64,000 nucleotides of DNA from contig CAMLHZ010000010.1 of assembly GCA_946480085.1 (NCBI GenBank), positions 1-64,000 of the forward strand, read 5' to 3'. This DNA comes from an uncultured Flavobacteriales bacterium. GTDB lineage: Bacteria; Bacteroidota; Bacteroidia; Flavobacteriales; Crocinitomicaceae. The notes below the pieces were generated by a model. The model was not told the origin of the DNA and made no database searches. It was given only the letters and a program-made list of their open reading frames with translations. The position numbers and the translations under genes are program-made. This document shows positions 26,457 through 36,088 of this stretch, one piece after another (within the stretch, counting starts at the first letter, position 1; the number at the start of each line of letters is the position of its first letter).

Positions 26457-27470
26457 TCATTGAAAGCTCAACCTCACCCATACAGGTCGATGATCAGAAT
26501 AAGCATTTTTCAATTTTGTTTGATTCATTTGTTTCGTTGCATCAGGAATTGTTCCTATGCCGTCAATCATGTCGTAGGAAATCACTCCGAAATTGGTATT
26601 GAATTTCCCCTTTGAGCGTGGGGCTCCGTAGTTGTCGTAAAGCGATTTCGAACAGATGATCATATCATAGACATAAGTGTTTCCTTTTGCTACCGTTGAT
26701 GAAACACACTTCGGATTGTCTTTCGGCACCTCCTTTCCTGCAATATTTTCCTTTTTAACCTGTGGTACTTTATTTAATCCCGGATCAAAGAATTCGATGT
26801 TCGGAATGAAATACTTTGTAGTATCGTAATTCACGCTTTTGTAATCGGGAACCAGCGCAGCACGATTAAAATCACCAACAAAGATCAGATCTTCATCACC
26901 GAATTGCTTTTTCGGATCCTTGAAGAAGCTATACACCTGTTCCAACTCCTGCTTTCTTCTGGCAAGTGTTGTTTCTTTTTCCTTGCTATCGCCATAAAAA
27001 AGGTGCCCCGACCCTAAAACAAAGTCAAAATTGCCTTTTGACCAGCGTGTAAATGCGAAATCACGACCATCACCAGGAACTTCAACTACCTGAAATGCTT
27101 TTCCATCGTGATTCACCAATTTCAAAACATCAGGCTTGTAGAGAAAAGCAATGCGCTCTTGTCCACCCAAACCTTGACCAAGATCTGCACTAACAACACT
27201 TGCATAATTCAGGTTAAAGGAATCCTTTAAGTATTTTGTCAAAACACTAACTGATTCCTCACCTTTTGTCCCCATTACTTCCTGAATTGCCACCAGATCA
27301 AAATCGCCACTAGCAAGTACTTTCGCTCCATTGAAAATCTGAGTATCCCCATGTTTCCCGAACGTGTAAATGTTATAAGTCCCTATATATAAAGCATTGG
27401 CATCCTGCTTCATCACTTGAGCAAATGCTGCACTAGTAACAAATGATATTAAGGTTAAAAGCAATTTCAT
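26457..27470 (-). CDS. Exported endonuclease/exonuclease/phosphatase-fold protein
   Basis: The 337-residue protein has a signal peptide (MKLLLTLISFVTSAAFAQ). EEP-fold landmarks follow in order: YIGTYNIYTFG, the metal Glu in LVAIQEVMG, FVLGSGHLFYGD with its His, VGDFNRAAL and the C-terminal SDHRPVWVRL. Members cleave nucleic acids or phosphate esters. Being exported it may act as a periplasmic or extracellular nuclease or phosphatase. A -7-like element (TATATTTG, 27504-27511) lies upstream. Confidence 0.85.
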   Translation of the reverse strand: MKLLLTLISFVTSAAFAQVMKQDANALYIGTYNIYTFGKHGDTQIFNGAKVLASGDFDLVAIQEVMGTKGEESVSVLTKYLKDSFNLNYASVVSADLGQGLGGQERIAFLYKPDVLKLVNHDGKAFQVVEVPGDGRDFAFTRWSKGNFDFVLGSGHLFYGDSKEKETTLARRKQELEQVYSFFKDPKKQFGDEDLIFVGDFNRAALVPDYKSVNYDTTKYFIPNIEFFDPGLNKVPQVKKENIAGKEVPKDNPKCVSSTVAKGNTYVYDMIICSKSLYDNYGAPRSKGKFNTNFGVISYDMIDGIGTIPDATKQMNQTKLKNAYSDHRPVWVRLSFQ

Positions 27471-27542
27471 CTAAATATTTTGTAAGAAATTAATCTTTAT
27501 TAGCAAATATAAAAGACTATCTTTAAAAAAAAGAGGGGATTT

Positions 27543-28664
27543 ATGGTGCTGGGAAAAGAAGTGAATTATTCAAAGAAGATTTATGCCCTTTTGGCTATCG
27601 CTTCTATTATTGCGGTGATTTATTTTGCGAGTTCAATACTCTTTCCGATAATTCTAGCCTTTATTCTGGCGATTCTTTTGCGTCCGATAGACGATTTTTT
27701 GCAGAAGAAATGGAAATTTCCAAAAGTGGTTTCTGTTCTGGTTACAGAGATGTTACTAATCATTGTTTTCGCAATTATACTCTTTCTTATTGCAGGTCAA
27801 CTAAAGCAATTTTTCAAGGAACTACCTGAAACACAGGAAAAACTGATGAAGGTTGTTCATGATATGTCTGATTGGATCTACCATAAGTTTGGAGTATCGA
27901 TTCTTCAGCAACAGACTTTCCTGAAAGAAAGGATCATGAAAGGAGGTGGTTCTTCAAATGCATTTGGTTCGATTTCCAATGTATTTGGTTATTTGGCATT
28001 ACTTCCTGTATATATTTTTCTTTTCATGTTCTACAGAAATTTACTACTTGAATTTCTGATGCGAATGGTCAATCCAAAGAAATCAGACCAAATGCAAGTA
28101 GTTGTAAACGACATCAAATTCATCGTGCGCAAATACATCATTGGATTGATGCTCGAGATAGTTGTTGTTGCTACGCTCATGTTCATTGGACTTTCGATTC
28201 TGGGAGTGAAGTTCGCATTGTTTTTGGCCCTTTTAACGGCTTTGCTGAACCTTATTCCTTATATAGGAGTTCTTGTTGCAAATGTACTGAACTGTCTGAT
28301 CGCATTTTCATTCAACACAAATGCTGAAGAATCGATTTTAGGCGTAATGGCAGTTACGGGATTGGTTCAGTTCATCGACAATATGATCTTGATGCCCAGA
28401 ATTGTAGGTAACAATGTCCGCATAAATGCTCTGGCTTCGATCATCTGTGTTATTGTGGGTGGTTCTCTCGCAGGAGTTCCCGGAATGTTCCTGGCAGTAC
28501 CTATTACCGCTATCATAAAAGTGATCCTCGATTCAGTTCCGCAATGGGAAGCTTACGGTTTTCTACTGGGTGATGAAATGTCGGTACGGGTTTTTTGGAC
28601 CAAGAAATCAGATTTAAAGGAAGAATCGAAAAGCAAGGAAAATAAAACCCCACCTGTGAGATAA
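27543..28664 (+). CDS. AI-2E family transporter
   Basis: The 373-residue membrane protein has the family layout: an N-terminal pair of spans (about 12-55 with IILAFILAILLRPIDDF), a long amphipathic loop region, and a C-terminal group of five spans with PVYIFLFMFYRNLL, LNLIPYIGVLVANVLN and VGGSLAGVPGMFLAVPITAI. The family exports small molecules such as quorum signals or acts as an ion antiporter; the substrate here is unknown. The C-terminus is basic and polar. It is divergent from the EEP gene. Confidence 0.87.
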   Translation: MVLGKEVNYSKKIYALLAIASIIAVIYFASSILFPIILAFILAILLRPIDDFLQKKWKFPKVVSVLVTEMLLIIVFAIILFLIAGQLKQFFKELPETQEKLMKVVHDMSDWIYHKFGVSILQQQTFLKERIMKGGGSSNAFGSISNVFGYLALLPVYIFLFMFYRNLLLEFLMRMVNPKKSDQMQVVVNDIKFIVRKYIIGLMLEIVVVATLMFIGLSILGVKFALFLALLTALLNLIPYIGVLVANVLNCLIAFSFNTNAEESILGVMAVTGLVQFIDNMILMPRIVGNNVRINALASIICVIVGGSLAGVPGMFLAVPITAIIKVILDSVPQWEAYGFLLGDEMSVRVFWTKKSDLKEESKSKENKTPPVR

Positions 28665-28796
28665 AAAGTTAAATTGTTTATTTATTTGATTTCCAACACT
28701 GTTCTTGTAATAATAACATTGATTTCAAAATTTTAACTTTTTCGCTTAACAACAAATGCCTAACTTGAATTTCGTAAAGTGAAAAGGAAAAGTGTT

Positions 28797-29129
28797 ATGG
28801 ATAAGTTTCAGATAAACGAACAGATTGGGCAGCTTCAAAATCAGCTCAGGGAAGAAATCAGGCAAGAGAACTTCGATAAAGCTTCAGAGCTTCAGGTTCA
28901 AATCAATCGATTCAAGTCGTTGAAAGACAATTATCGTAGCAACTATGACGTTGAATCGCATACTTCTCCTATGAGTTATGATCAGATTCAGGAAAAAATC
29001 AACGAAATGACTGTTGAATTGCAGGGAGCGATTTACATGAAAGACGTTGAGAAAGCTCAAAGCCTTAGTACCGAATTGATTAAATACCAAGAGATCGTCC
29101 GTTTGATTGATTTGGACAAGAAATTGTAA
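28797..29129 (+). CDS. UvrB/UvrC-motif protein
   Basis: The product is 110 residues from the ATG at 28797; an upstream ATG at 28779 is also open. It contains an UVR-type helix pair, LREEIRQENFDKASELQVQI (about 18-37), and a related copy LQGAIYMKDVEKAQSLSTEL near the end. UVR motifs mediate helical contact between UvrB and UvrC and also occur in other small proteins. There is no nuclease or helicase domain. Its role is unknown. Confidence 0.7.
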   Translation: MDKFQINEQIGQLQNQLREEIRQENFDKASELQVQINRFKSLKDNYRSNYDVESHTSPMSYDQIQEKINEMTVELQGAIYMKDVEKAQSLSTELIKYQEIVRLIDLDKKL

Positions 29130-29203
29130 TCAATTTTCACAATCAGTTATTTTTCTGGCATTGTAATTGCTGTTTTGCCGAGGTTATATTAAACCCCGAT
29201 AAC

Positions 29204-29830
29204 ATGAAAAAAATAGCTTTACTCTCAATTCTTTTATTTGGAACATTCTTCTCGGTAGTTGCTCAAACAACTATTGCGGTTTTGCCATATAAGATTTCTT
29301 ATGAAGGTAGAATTCCTAAAAAATTCACTCCGGAAGACATCACTGAAAATCAATTGCAGGATGGTAGAAACTATCAGGCGGCGATGATCAATTATTTGAC
29401 ACGTATGAGTCTTAAGCGCTCAAATATGTCTTTAGATGTTTCTATTCTTAGTCAAGGCCAAATTGAAGGAACAATGATCTCAAAAAATCTAACGCAACAA
29501 CAGCTGGATAATATGACAGATCAACAAATTGCAGATTCACTTGGTGTTACACATATTGTTAGAGGCTCTGCCATTAGGAATTTCATCATGAGCGACGAAC
29601 TATCACTTGGTATCAGTGCTGTAAACGTTCTAACGAATCAACAAATAATGAACGCTACCTCAACGATCAACATTATTAATTCATTGCAAGAAGTGAAAGG
29701 CGATGGAACGATTTTTAGCAGACAATTTTTGCGTTCAACAACTGCAACACGCACCGATGACCGAACATTGAGAAGTACTTTTCGTAAATCATCGAGACGG
29801 ATGTTTAAGATCATGAAGAAATCGGCGTAG
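29204..29830 (+). CDS. Exported protein with a CsgG/FlgO-like opening (208 aa)
   Basis: The signal peptide (MKKIALLSILLFGTFFSVVAQ) is followed by TIAVLPYKISYEGR, which resembles the start of CsgG/FlgO/TolB-like folds that form a beta-alpha core; the segment ADSLGVTHIVRGSAIRNF fits the same fold. There is no lipobox Cys, unlike true CsgG. The C-terminus is basic (RTLRSTFRKSSRRMFKIMKK). It may be a periplasmic protein; the fold assignment is weak. Confidence 0.6.
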   Translation: MKKIALLSILLFGTFFSVVAQTTIAVLPYKISYEGRIPKKFTPEDITENQLQDGRNYQAAMINYLTRMSLKRSNMSLDVSILSQGQIEGTMISKNLTQQQLDNMTDQQIADSLGVTHIVRGSAIRNFIMSDELSLGISAVNVLTNQQIMNATSTINIINSLQEVKGDGTIFSRQFLRSTTATRTDDRTLRSTFRKSSRRMFKIMKKSA

Positions 29831-29860
29831 ATTCAGTATCAAGGAAAATCCTTTAGGACT

Positions 29861-30029
29861 TCCCACAGATGCACAGATATTAGAGGCACTTACCAGTTGC
29901 CTCTTTTTTATGCGTTATAAATTTGACCAAGAATCCATTCAAATAGAATACAAATCATACCATTCTCATGATTACAACAATCAACACGCAAGACCGGTAG
30001 GCGAGCTTTTTATCTGTGCATCAGTGGGA
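29861..30029. repeat. Inverted TCTGTGCATC repeat pair (19-bp arms)
   Basis: The arms TCCCACAGATGCACAGATA (29861-29879) and TATCTGTGCATCAGTGGGA (30011-30029) are complementary with one mismatch and 131 bp apart. They enclose the terminator of the 29204 gene, in a 211-bp gap between convergent genes. Confidence 0.8.
29882..29909 (+). terminator. Terminator of the 29204 gene
   Basis: AGAGGCA pairs with TGCCTCT and six T residues follow (29898-29909). It is 52 bp past the stop codon, inside the inverted repeat pair. Confidence 0.8.
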
Positions 30030-30041
30030 GTGGAAAACGTA

Positions 30042-30752
30042 TTAGTTTAAAGGAAGCAGATCAACAAACAGAAATCCCCAATTCTTTTCTTCGCCTTCTG
30101 TAGTTTTACCATCATACTTCCGTTCCACCACTTCTCCAATTTCAAACTTTACTTCGTTTTTGAAAATCGGTCCAGCATACGCAAAGGTGTGAAACTCGCC
30201 GTTTTCGCCACAAGGATCAACGTTTTCAGGCAGTCGTGCAATCAATTCCTTATCAATTGTTTTTCCGATGAAGGAGTCATCAAGTTTACTGTTATCCGTA
30301 CAAACCAAAATGGTTTTATAACCCAAATCAATGAATTCCTGAATCAACTCTGTTGTATCTCTTTTCCACAATGGAAAAACCGCCTCCACTCCTATTTCCT
30401 GAAGCTTCTTGATGCGGTATTCCTTCAAATCTTCTAGAAAAATATCGCCAAAAATGGCCGTACGAATGCCTGCATCCAAAATCGGCTGTATTCCTTTGCT
30501 CATGGCGTTTTCATATTCTTCCATGGTTGCGGAAGAACTGTATTCGATGATCATTAATGGAATTCCTAAACTTTCAGCTTGTTGCTGCATCAATTCCAAA
30601 CGCACGCCATGCATAGCCACGCGTTGATGATCCTGATTTGCTGTGGTCAAAAGATATTTCACATCATATTTGCCTTCTTCAAGGATTTTGTGAAGTGCAA
30701 GCGTGCTGTCTTTTCCACCGCTCCAGTTGAAATATGCCGGGGTTTTTGTCAT
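30042..30752 (-). CDS. ATP-pyrophosphatase of the diphthine-ammonia ligase (DUF71) family
   Basis: The protein has 236 residues. The PP-loop SGGKDS at residues 11-16 follows the strand PAYFNW and marks an ATP-PPase; TTANQDHQRVAMHGV and PCGENGEFHTF are typical of the DUF71 family, whose eukaryotic member makes diphthamide. Bacteria lack diphthamide, so the substrate here is unknown (bacterial relatives are sometimes tied to cofactor metabolism). The neighbour at 30762 is same-strand, with nine intervening bases. Confidence 0.85.
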   Translation of the reverse strand: MTKTPAYFNWSGGKDSTLALHKILEEGKYDVKYLLTTANQDHQRVAMHGVRLELMQQQAESLGIPLMIIEYSSSATMEEYENAMSKGIQPILDAGIRTAIFGDIFLEDLKEYRIKKLQEIGVEAVFPLWKRDTTELIQEFIDLGYKTILVCTDNSKLDDSFIGKTIDKELIARLPENVDPCGENGEFHTFAYAGPIFKNEVKFEIGEVVERKYDGKTTEGEEKNWGFLFVDLLPLN

Positions 30753-30761
30753 TTCTTTCTC

Positions 30762-32570
30762 TTATTGTATTTCACTCAACGGAATGTATTCCATTTCATA
30801 TTGATCATTCAAAGCTACAAAATAGCCATTTGAACGATCCTCTAAATGGTGAAAGTAGACGGCGAGATAATCCTTTTTCAATGGCGTTTTCCCTTCTTCA
30901 TCATATACTTTGTAATGCAAAGGATCTTTCATAGATCGAATAGCAGTGAACTGGTTCCAATTGCCATGAATGAAGTTGAAAAAATTTTCGATGTAACAGG
31001 AATCACAAATCAATTCGTAATCATCTTTATAAACAGCTGCAACATTTGCATTATGAACACTCACAAAGCGATGAAAATTCAGGTCATATACTTCGGTGTA
31101 CGTATATTCTTCCTTGTTTAATCGATTTCCTTTGAGATCACGAAAAACACTTATTGAATCATTATCGTGACAGACGAAGAAATTAGCTCCGATCTGATCG
31201 ACTTTACTTCTATCGAAAGGAGTTAGTCTAAATTCTCCTGAAATAGTATCGAAGACACTTGTTCTAAAATCCAATTCACCATTTTCGCCTTGAAAATCGA
31301 TTGAAAGTTGATTCATCACGGGATTATAGTGGATATAATGAAAATCACTCCCGCTCCATAGCAATTTCCCTAAAGAGTCATAAACTTCCGTATATAACTG
31401 GTCTTCATTTCTAAATTTAATAACTGCCAAATGGAATTTCGCTGAAAACAGATGACTTTCAATTAACTCGGCTTCATCAACGTAATCAAAGGTTTTTAGC
31501 AACTTCTCTTTGTAGTAAAGTCGGTATTCTTCCGTTCCGTAAGGATTTGCCAGTAGGAAGTTCTCTAAGAATTTGTGTCTACTGAATGCCACTGGCACTA
31601 ATTTCAGATCAGGAAAAGTGTAAATGTGCTCTCCCTCTTCCGAAAACTCATATCCATACAGAAAACCCTCTTCAAAGTCAAAAATACCTGGCACAAAACA
31701 AACCGTATCCATGTTTTTATCAAAGATTGTTGTGGAACCAGCTGTATTTTCCGAGTTACGGTATTGCATCCGATAGTACATCTGACTTTTGAAATAATAA
31801 TAGTTACTAAAGTCAAACGAATCGAAGAATTGAAAAAGTGTATCTCCGTTTCTTCCATCAAGAATGTATTGCAATTCTCCATCCCAAGTTATTATGTAGT
31901 TATCAGCAACGGCCTTAAAGCTTCGTACTTGTAATGACCAACTTTTACCTTGGATTGGATAAAACCTAGTAATGCGTACACTATCAGAATAAGTTGTTGT
32001 AACTATAGAATCCGCAAATGGATATCCTTCGAAATACCTAAAGGTATATGGATAAGTTCTAGGATTATTCATATCAGCATCATCTGGTGGTTTCAGATAT
32101 CTGGAATGGTCTACTCCTTTTTTCAATTTCAAACTGCTGTACCAAGTTGGCTCATAACTACTCACTGAATCTTTGCTGTCTTTTACGGTGTAGACTTTGG
32201 TTTTAAAATCATAATCAATATGCTTCATTGGACCATCGAGACAACTCCAAAAATTCTTATTCAACAATTCGTATTTCCCGCCTTTTACAACAATGAAGAA
32301 ATCGTGGCCACCATTCAATATCGAATCATAAACGGGCTGTAAAACAATTCTACAATTACTGGCTTTTAATCCCCATTTATTATCTATCCGAAACGGCGTA
32401 TACCCTTTGGTTGAGAAAACCGCATGCTTCAACAGGTAATTCAGGTTGTTCTCAACTTCAGAATTAATGGAATCTGTAGCAAAATTGGTTGGAATAGTCT
32501 GAGTAAAACTCTTATTGGAGAAGCAAAGGAATAAAACGAAAATGACAGAGAAGTAAATCTTATAGATCAT
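30762..32570 (-). CDS. Exported WG-repeat-like protein, paralogue 1 (602 aa)
   Basis: The signal peptide is MIYKIYFSVIFVLFLCFSN..FTQ. Residues about 60-110 hold a WG-like unit: FRIDNKWGLKASNCRIVLQP, then YDSILNGGHDFFIVVK. Beyond this the repeats degrade into a long beta-rich region with no clear motif. The protein ends YFVALNDQYEMEYIPLSEIQ, which aligns with the end of the next gene (HFIVLNEANEIEYIPISNLK). Thus the two arose by tandem duplication and kept their ends best. Probably a beta-propeller-like surface or periplasmic protein; function unknown. Confidence 0.65.
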   Translation of the reverse strand: MIYKIYFSVIFVLFLCFSNKSFTQTIPTNFATDSINSEVENNLNYLLKHAVFSTKGYTPFRIDNKWGLKASNCRIVLQPVYDSILNGGHDFFIVVKGGKYELLNKNFWSCLDGPMKHIDYDFKTKVYTVKDSKDSVSSYEPTWYSSLKLKKGVDHSRYLKPPDDADMNNPRTYPYTFRYFEGYPFADSIVTTTYSDSVRITRFYPIQGKSWSLQVRSFKAVADNYIITWDGELQYILDGRNGDTLFQFFDSFDFSNYYYFKSQMYYRMQYRNSENTAGSTTIFDKNMDTVCFVPGIFDFEEGFLYGYEFSEEGEHIYTFPDLKLVPVAFSRHKFLENFLLANPYGTEEYRLYYKEKLLKTFDYVDEAELIESHLFSAKFHLAVIKFRNEDQLYTEVYDSLGKLLWSGSDFHYIHYNPVMNQLSIDFQGENGELDFRTSVFDTISGEFRLTPFDRSKVDQIGANFFVCHDNDSISVFRDLKGNRLNKEEYTYTEVYDLNFHRFVSVHNANVAAVYKDDYELICDSCYIENFFNFIHGNWNQFTAIRSMKDPLHYKVYDEEGKTPLKKDYLAVYFHHLEDRSNGYFVALNDQYEMEYIPLSEIQ

Positions 32571-32656
32571 TCAGGAGCTTGTTTTCACGTACACGAGTAT
32601 AAGCAGATCCGGGGAATTTGTTACTTGATTTCTTCAAAATAAATCTTGGTTCGTCT

Positions 32657-34429
32657 CTATTTTAGATTCGAAATCGGAATGTACTCAATTTCGTTCGCCT
32701 CGTTCAAAACAATGAAATGATCCATGTCTCTAAACTCATAAATAGCAAGGAAGTATTTATCCGACAATCTTCGTCCTTCAGCATCTATAATGAAAAAGCG
32801 ATGCTCTCCTGCCCTTTTTGCTAAAGCAAAAGGTGAAAAAGAAACATTGTTGTTTAAGGCATATTGAGGTATCGGGTAAATATCAACTACTTCTAATAAT
32901 GGCTGCATTAAATGATTGTAAACCTGAGAAGAATCATCCCACGAAATCTTGTAGAACGGATTTTCCATAAATCTAAGCGTCTCAATGTTATCAAATCCCT
33001 TTGGGAAATAAAGCTTTTCACCAGCTAGATTCTGAATGAAAATTTTGCCTTCGGTAATTACCTCAAATGCATCTTCACCGATCTGATTTTCAAAGGCATA
33101 TCCAGCTGGAAGTGGTTTAAATTGATCATCATTTAGTCTGTAGATCGAGTGAGAATCTTCGTTATAGCGGTAATGCAGCTGTTGATAGATTGAGTGCCAA
33201 CTAACGTACTTCTCTTTTTCATCGTATGGTGTTTCCAAAAGGATCTTGCCATCTTCCTTAAAGATGATTTTCTTAGAATATCGATTTTTGGAGTTCAAGA
33301 AGGTAATTTCTATAAAAGAACCTTTAGCATCCCCATAAAACTGATCTATTACAATATTCTCGTTTTTGAGTATTGGAAAGGCGGCTATTTTCTTATCCTT
33401 GTGATAAAGCGAGTAGGATTTCTTTTCATAGTCAGCGAACAACTGATACCTTTCTCTCTTCTCCACCAATCGAACTTCGAATTCCAATGTGTCGAAATTC
33501 GGAAAACCAAAAACATTGTAATTGGATAGTTTGCTTTTTGGTATTGGAACGCGTTCTAACAATAAACCGTCGCTATCTGACAACCACTTATCAATTGCAG
33601 TTTTTAGCGTTCCATCCAAATTGTAAAAGAATGTGCCTTCTATACTACTTTTTTGACCGATGAAATATTCAGAACCATTATATTCAAAAAACTCTATGTT
33701 CAATATACTTTGAAGCACGGTGTCACCTGTTCTGATATCAACAATCTTAACCGGTTTTAGACCAGGCATATTCAGCTTCATGTAATTATCTCCCAAGACA
33801 CCGCCCCAATTTTTAGAAGGAATTGTTCTTGTTTCGCCATTATGCAGGAAAATTACCTTCTTCGTATAATTTCCACCCATCATATATTGATGAATGGAGT
33901 CAACCAATTTACCTTGTTGATAGTAGCGCATCCAAACATACTCTAGAGTTGGATCAATCGTCTTTGTCTGTTGTTCCTTTACTACCCTCGGAAATTCAAT
34001 AAAGTTCGCATCATATGCAGTCATTGGAGTTAAGCCTAAGCGGTAAACCAGATACTGATAATTGATACCATTTCTCGGAATGGTCAATTGATTGCCATAA
34101 ACGATTATTTTGGTTTCATTCTTCTTAAAACAAGGTCGACCAATGGAGTCAAGAACATTGTACCCGCTTTTATCAACTACAATGCAATGATTAAAGCCGC
34201 CGTTGAATATCGAATCGTATTTTGCCGCAACAACTACCTCACCCGTTTCCGTTTTAATTCCCCATAAACCATTCTCCTGAAATGGTCTGTTTCCGTTATA
34301 AAACAGAACTGAATTGTGATACAATGAATTGAATCTGTCTCCTTCCTCTCTTGTGAAAGAGTAGCCTTGAGCGTTCAGTTTGATACAGCAAGCAAAGCAA
34401 ACAAAAAGGAAGAGACAAAATTTCCGCAT
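32657..34429 (-). CDS. Exported WG-repeat-like protein, paralogue 2 (590 aa)
   Basis: The ATG at 34429 opens a signal peptide (MRKFCLFLFVCFACCIKLNAQ); an upstream in-frame start at 34513 would bury it. The N-terminal unit FQENGLWGIKTETGEVVVAA then YDSIFNGGFNHCIVVD matches paralogue 1, as does the C-terminus. The middle is divergent. The two genes are 86 bp apart on one strand. Possibly co-transcribed, with no catalytic motif seen. Confidence 0.68.
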   Translation of the reverse strand: MRKFCLFLFVCFACCIKLNAQGYSFTREEGDRFNSLYHNSVLFYNGNRPFQENGLWGIKTETGEVVVAAKYDSIFNGGFNHCIVVDKSGYNVLDSIGRPCFKKNETKIIVYGNQLTIPRNGINYQYLVYRLGLTPMTAYDANFIEFPRVVKEQQTKTIDPTLEYVWMRYYQQGKLVDSIHQYMMGGNYTKKVIFLHNGETRTIPSKNWGGVLGDNYMKLNMPGLKPVKIVDIRTGDTVLQSILNIEFFEYNGSEYFIGQKSSIEGTFFYNLDGTLKTAIDKWLSDSDGLLLERVPIPKSKLSNYNVFGFPNFDTLEFEVRLVEKRERYQLFADYEKKSYSLYHKDKKIAAFPILKNENIVIDQFYGDAKGSFIEITFLNSKNRYSKKIIFKEDGKILLETPYDEKEKYVSWHSIYQQLHYRYNEDSHSIYRLNDDQFKPLPAGYAFENQIGEDAFEVITEGKIFIQNLAGEKLYFPKGFDNIETLRFMENPFYKISWDDSSQVYNHLMQPLLEVVDIYPIPQYALNNNVSFSPFALAKRAGEHRFFIIDAEGRRLSDKYFLAIYEFRDMDHFIVLNEANEIEYIPISNLK

Positions 34430-34559
34430 AAAAAGGTATTTACTACTAGTGTCGGAATTATGGTTTGGTAAACGGAAAAGAAAAGATTTTAGCAGCTGAT
34501 GTAAATACAACAATCTACTTATGAGTGAAAACGTATTGAAGTTAAACTTAAGGTTGCAA

Positions 34560-35414
34560 TCAATAATTCTCCCACTCCTCGTTGAGGAAAGTTACAATCT
34601 TACGTGCTGTTGTATTGAAATAACGCTTTGTTCTGTAGCCACCAATCCATGTAATTCCACGAACGGCATTGGTTAAGAACAATTCATCCGCAACCAGTAA
34701 ATTCGATGGTAAAATTGGACATTCATACACTTTCAGGTTGTGTTTCAATGCCAGATTGATAACCTGCATACGCATGGTTCCTGCCAAACAGCCATCAGCT
34801 AAACTCGGGGTATACAATACACCATTGCTGACAACAAACAAGTTACTATGCGAACTTTCAAGAATCTGACCTTTGTCGTTTGTCAACAACATATCATCTA
34901 AGCCTTTCTCTTTTGCAGAAATTGCGGCCAAAACGTAGATGATTCCGTTTTTGGTTTTATAGTTCGAAAGAGGTGTATTCGTTTTCTTGATGTCCTGATA
35001 CAAATCAACTTCCAGTCCTTTTGCATTTAAACCAAAAAGATTGTTTTCGATCGGATAACACTCTATGAAATAAGAAGTTTCGTTGACATCCGGCAAATAA
35101 GTTCCACCACCTAAGCGGTCAATCGACAAGCGAATACGCGCACCTTCAGTTATTTTGCACAACTCAATAAGTTCTGCAATTTGCTTTTCGAAGAATTCAA
35201 CGTTATAAAAAGAAGGAAAACGCATTTTCAGCGCATGCCCGCCTTCCACCAAACGCTGATAGTGATTGGCAAGATTCAGTGCTTTTCCGTTCATTACACG
35301 AATACTTTCGAACAAGCCATCGCCGTAAGTGTATCCTCTATTTCCTGCATGAATTGAAGGTCCGGTTGAACTAATGATAGTTCCGTTGTTGTTTACAAAG
35401 AGTTCTTGTTCCAT
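34560..35414 (-). CDS. Class IV aminotransferase (PabC/branched-chain type)
   Basis: The 284-residue PLP enzyme shows GYTYGDGLFESIRVMNG (27-43), the catalytic-Lys region NYKTKNGIIYVLA (about 150), and LESSHSNLFVV with the family Glu. The short opening GRD-like loop and the GYTYGDGLFE word fit aminodeoxychorismate lyase better than BCAT, but the two are hard to separate by eye. Its start codon overlaps the rhomboid gene's stop by one base, so they are an operon. If PabC, it would feed folate synthesis. Confidence 0.82.
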   Translation of the reverse strand: MEQELFVNNNGTIISSTGPSIHAGNRGYTYGDGLFESIRVMNGKALNLANHYQRLVEGGHALKMRFPSFYNVEFFEKQIAELIELCKITEGARIRLSIDRLGGGTYLPDVNETSYFIECYPIENNLFGLNAKGLEVDLYQDIKKTNTPLSNYKTKNGIIYVLAAISAKEKGLDDMLLTNDKGQILESSHSNLFVVSNGVLYTPSLADGCLAGTMRMQVINLALKHNLKVYECPILPSNLLVADELFLTNAVRGITWIGGYRTKRYFNTTARKIVTFLNEEWENY

Positions 35415-36067
35415 TATCCGATTAACTGTCTAAAGTTATAGATCACTACTTCAATATTAGTGAGAAAAATGAAAATTACACCAAATACAGCACCAGCAAT
35501 ATGTGCATCATGGGCAATATTCGTCTTTTTGTTGCGATCAGAGTAAATTTCGAAGCCTAGATATAAAAATCCAAAAAGCCATCCGGGAATGATTGGAGGT
35601 ATAATGAAGAAACCGATGTTCATCGTTGGATCGAACAAAATAGCTCCAAAAACAATCGCCGCTGTAACACCTGAAAAGCCTAACGATTTATAGCCCGGAT
35701 TATACTGATGTCTGAAAAAAGAAATAATCGACGAACCCAGCATTGCCCCGATGACGAGTGTCCAAAACAGCACTTCTCCCATCACTTCACCATGTAAAAT
35801 AATCAAAGATTCTTCCACCATAGGACCAAAAAGGAACATGGTAAGCCCATTAAAGATCAAGTGCATCGCATCCAAATGCAGAAAAGCATGCGTGAAAAAG
35901 CGATAATATTCTTTATACTGTTTTACGGCGTAAGGATAGAACAGATAACGATCCATAAAATCCCGGTCGTTGAACCCTACGAGAGAGACTATTACGATTA
36001 TTCCGAGTAAAATGTATGTTGATAAGTTTCCGACTTCTAACATATTTTCTAGCATTATCTTTAGCAC
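35414..36067 (-). CDS. Rhomboid-family intramembrane serine protease
   Basis: The 217-residue membrane protein has about six spans. The catalytic Ser is in GFSGV at residue 132, the catalytic His in AHIAGAVFG at residue 189, and the HLIFNGLTMFLFG motif (about 73-85) provides the conserved His-Asn region. It is expected to cleave membrane-anchored substrates. An alternative start, M9, is equally possible. It shares an operon with the class IV aminotransferase and is divergent from the L,D-transpeptidase by 21 bp. Confidence 0.87.
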   Translation of the reverse strand: MLKIMLENMLEVGNLSTYILLGIIVIVSLVGFNDRDFMDRYLFYPYAVKQYKEYYRFFTHAFLHLDAMHLIFNGLTMFLFGPMVEESLIILHGEVMGEVLFWTLVIGAMLGSSIISFFRHQYNPGYKSLGFSGVTAAIVFGAILFDPTMNIGFFIIPPIIPGWLFGFLYLGFEIYSDRNKKTNIAHDAHIAGAVFGVIFIFLTNIEVVIYNFRQLIG

Positions 36068-36088
36068 AAAATTGTCGATTTCTTACCT

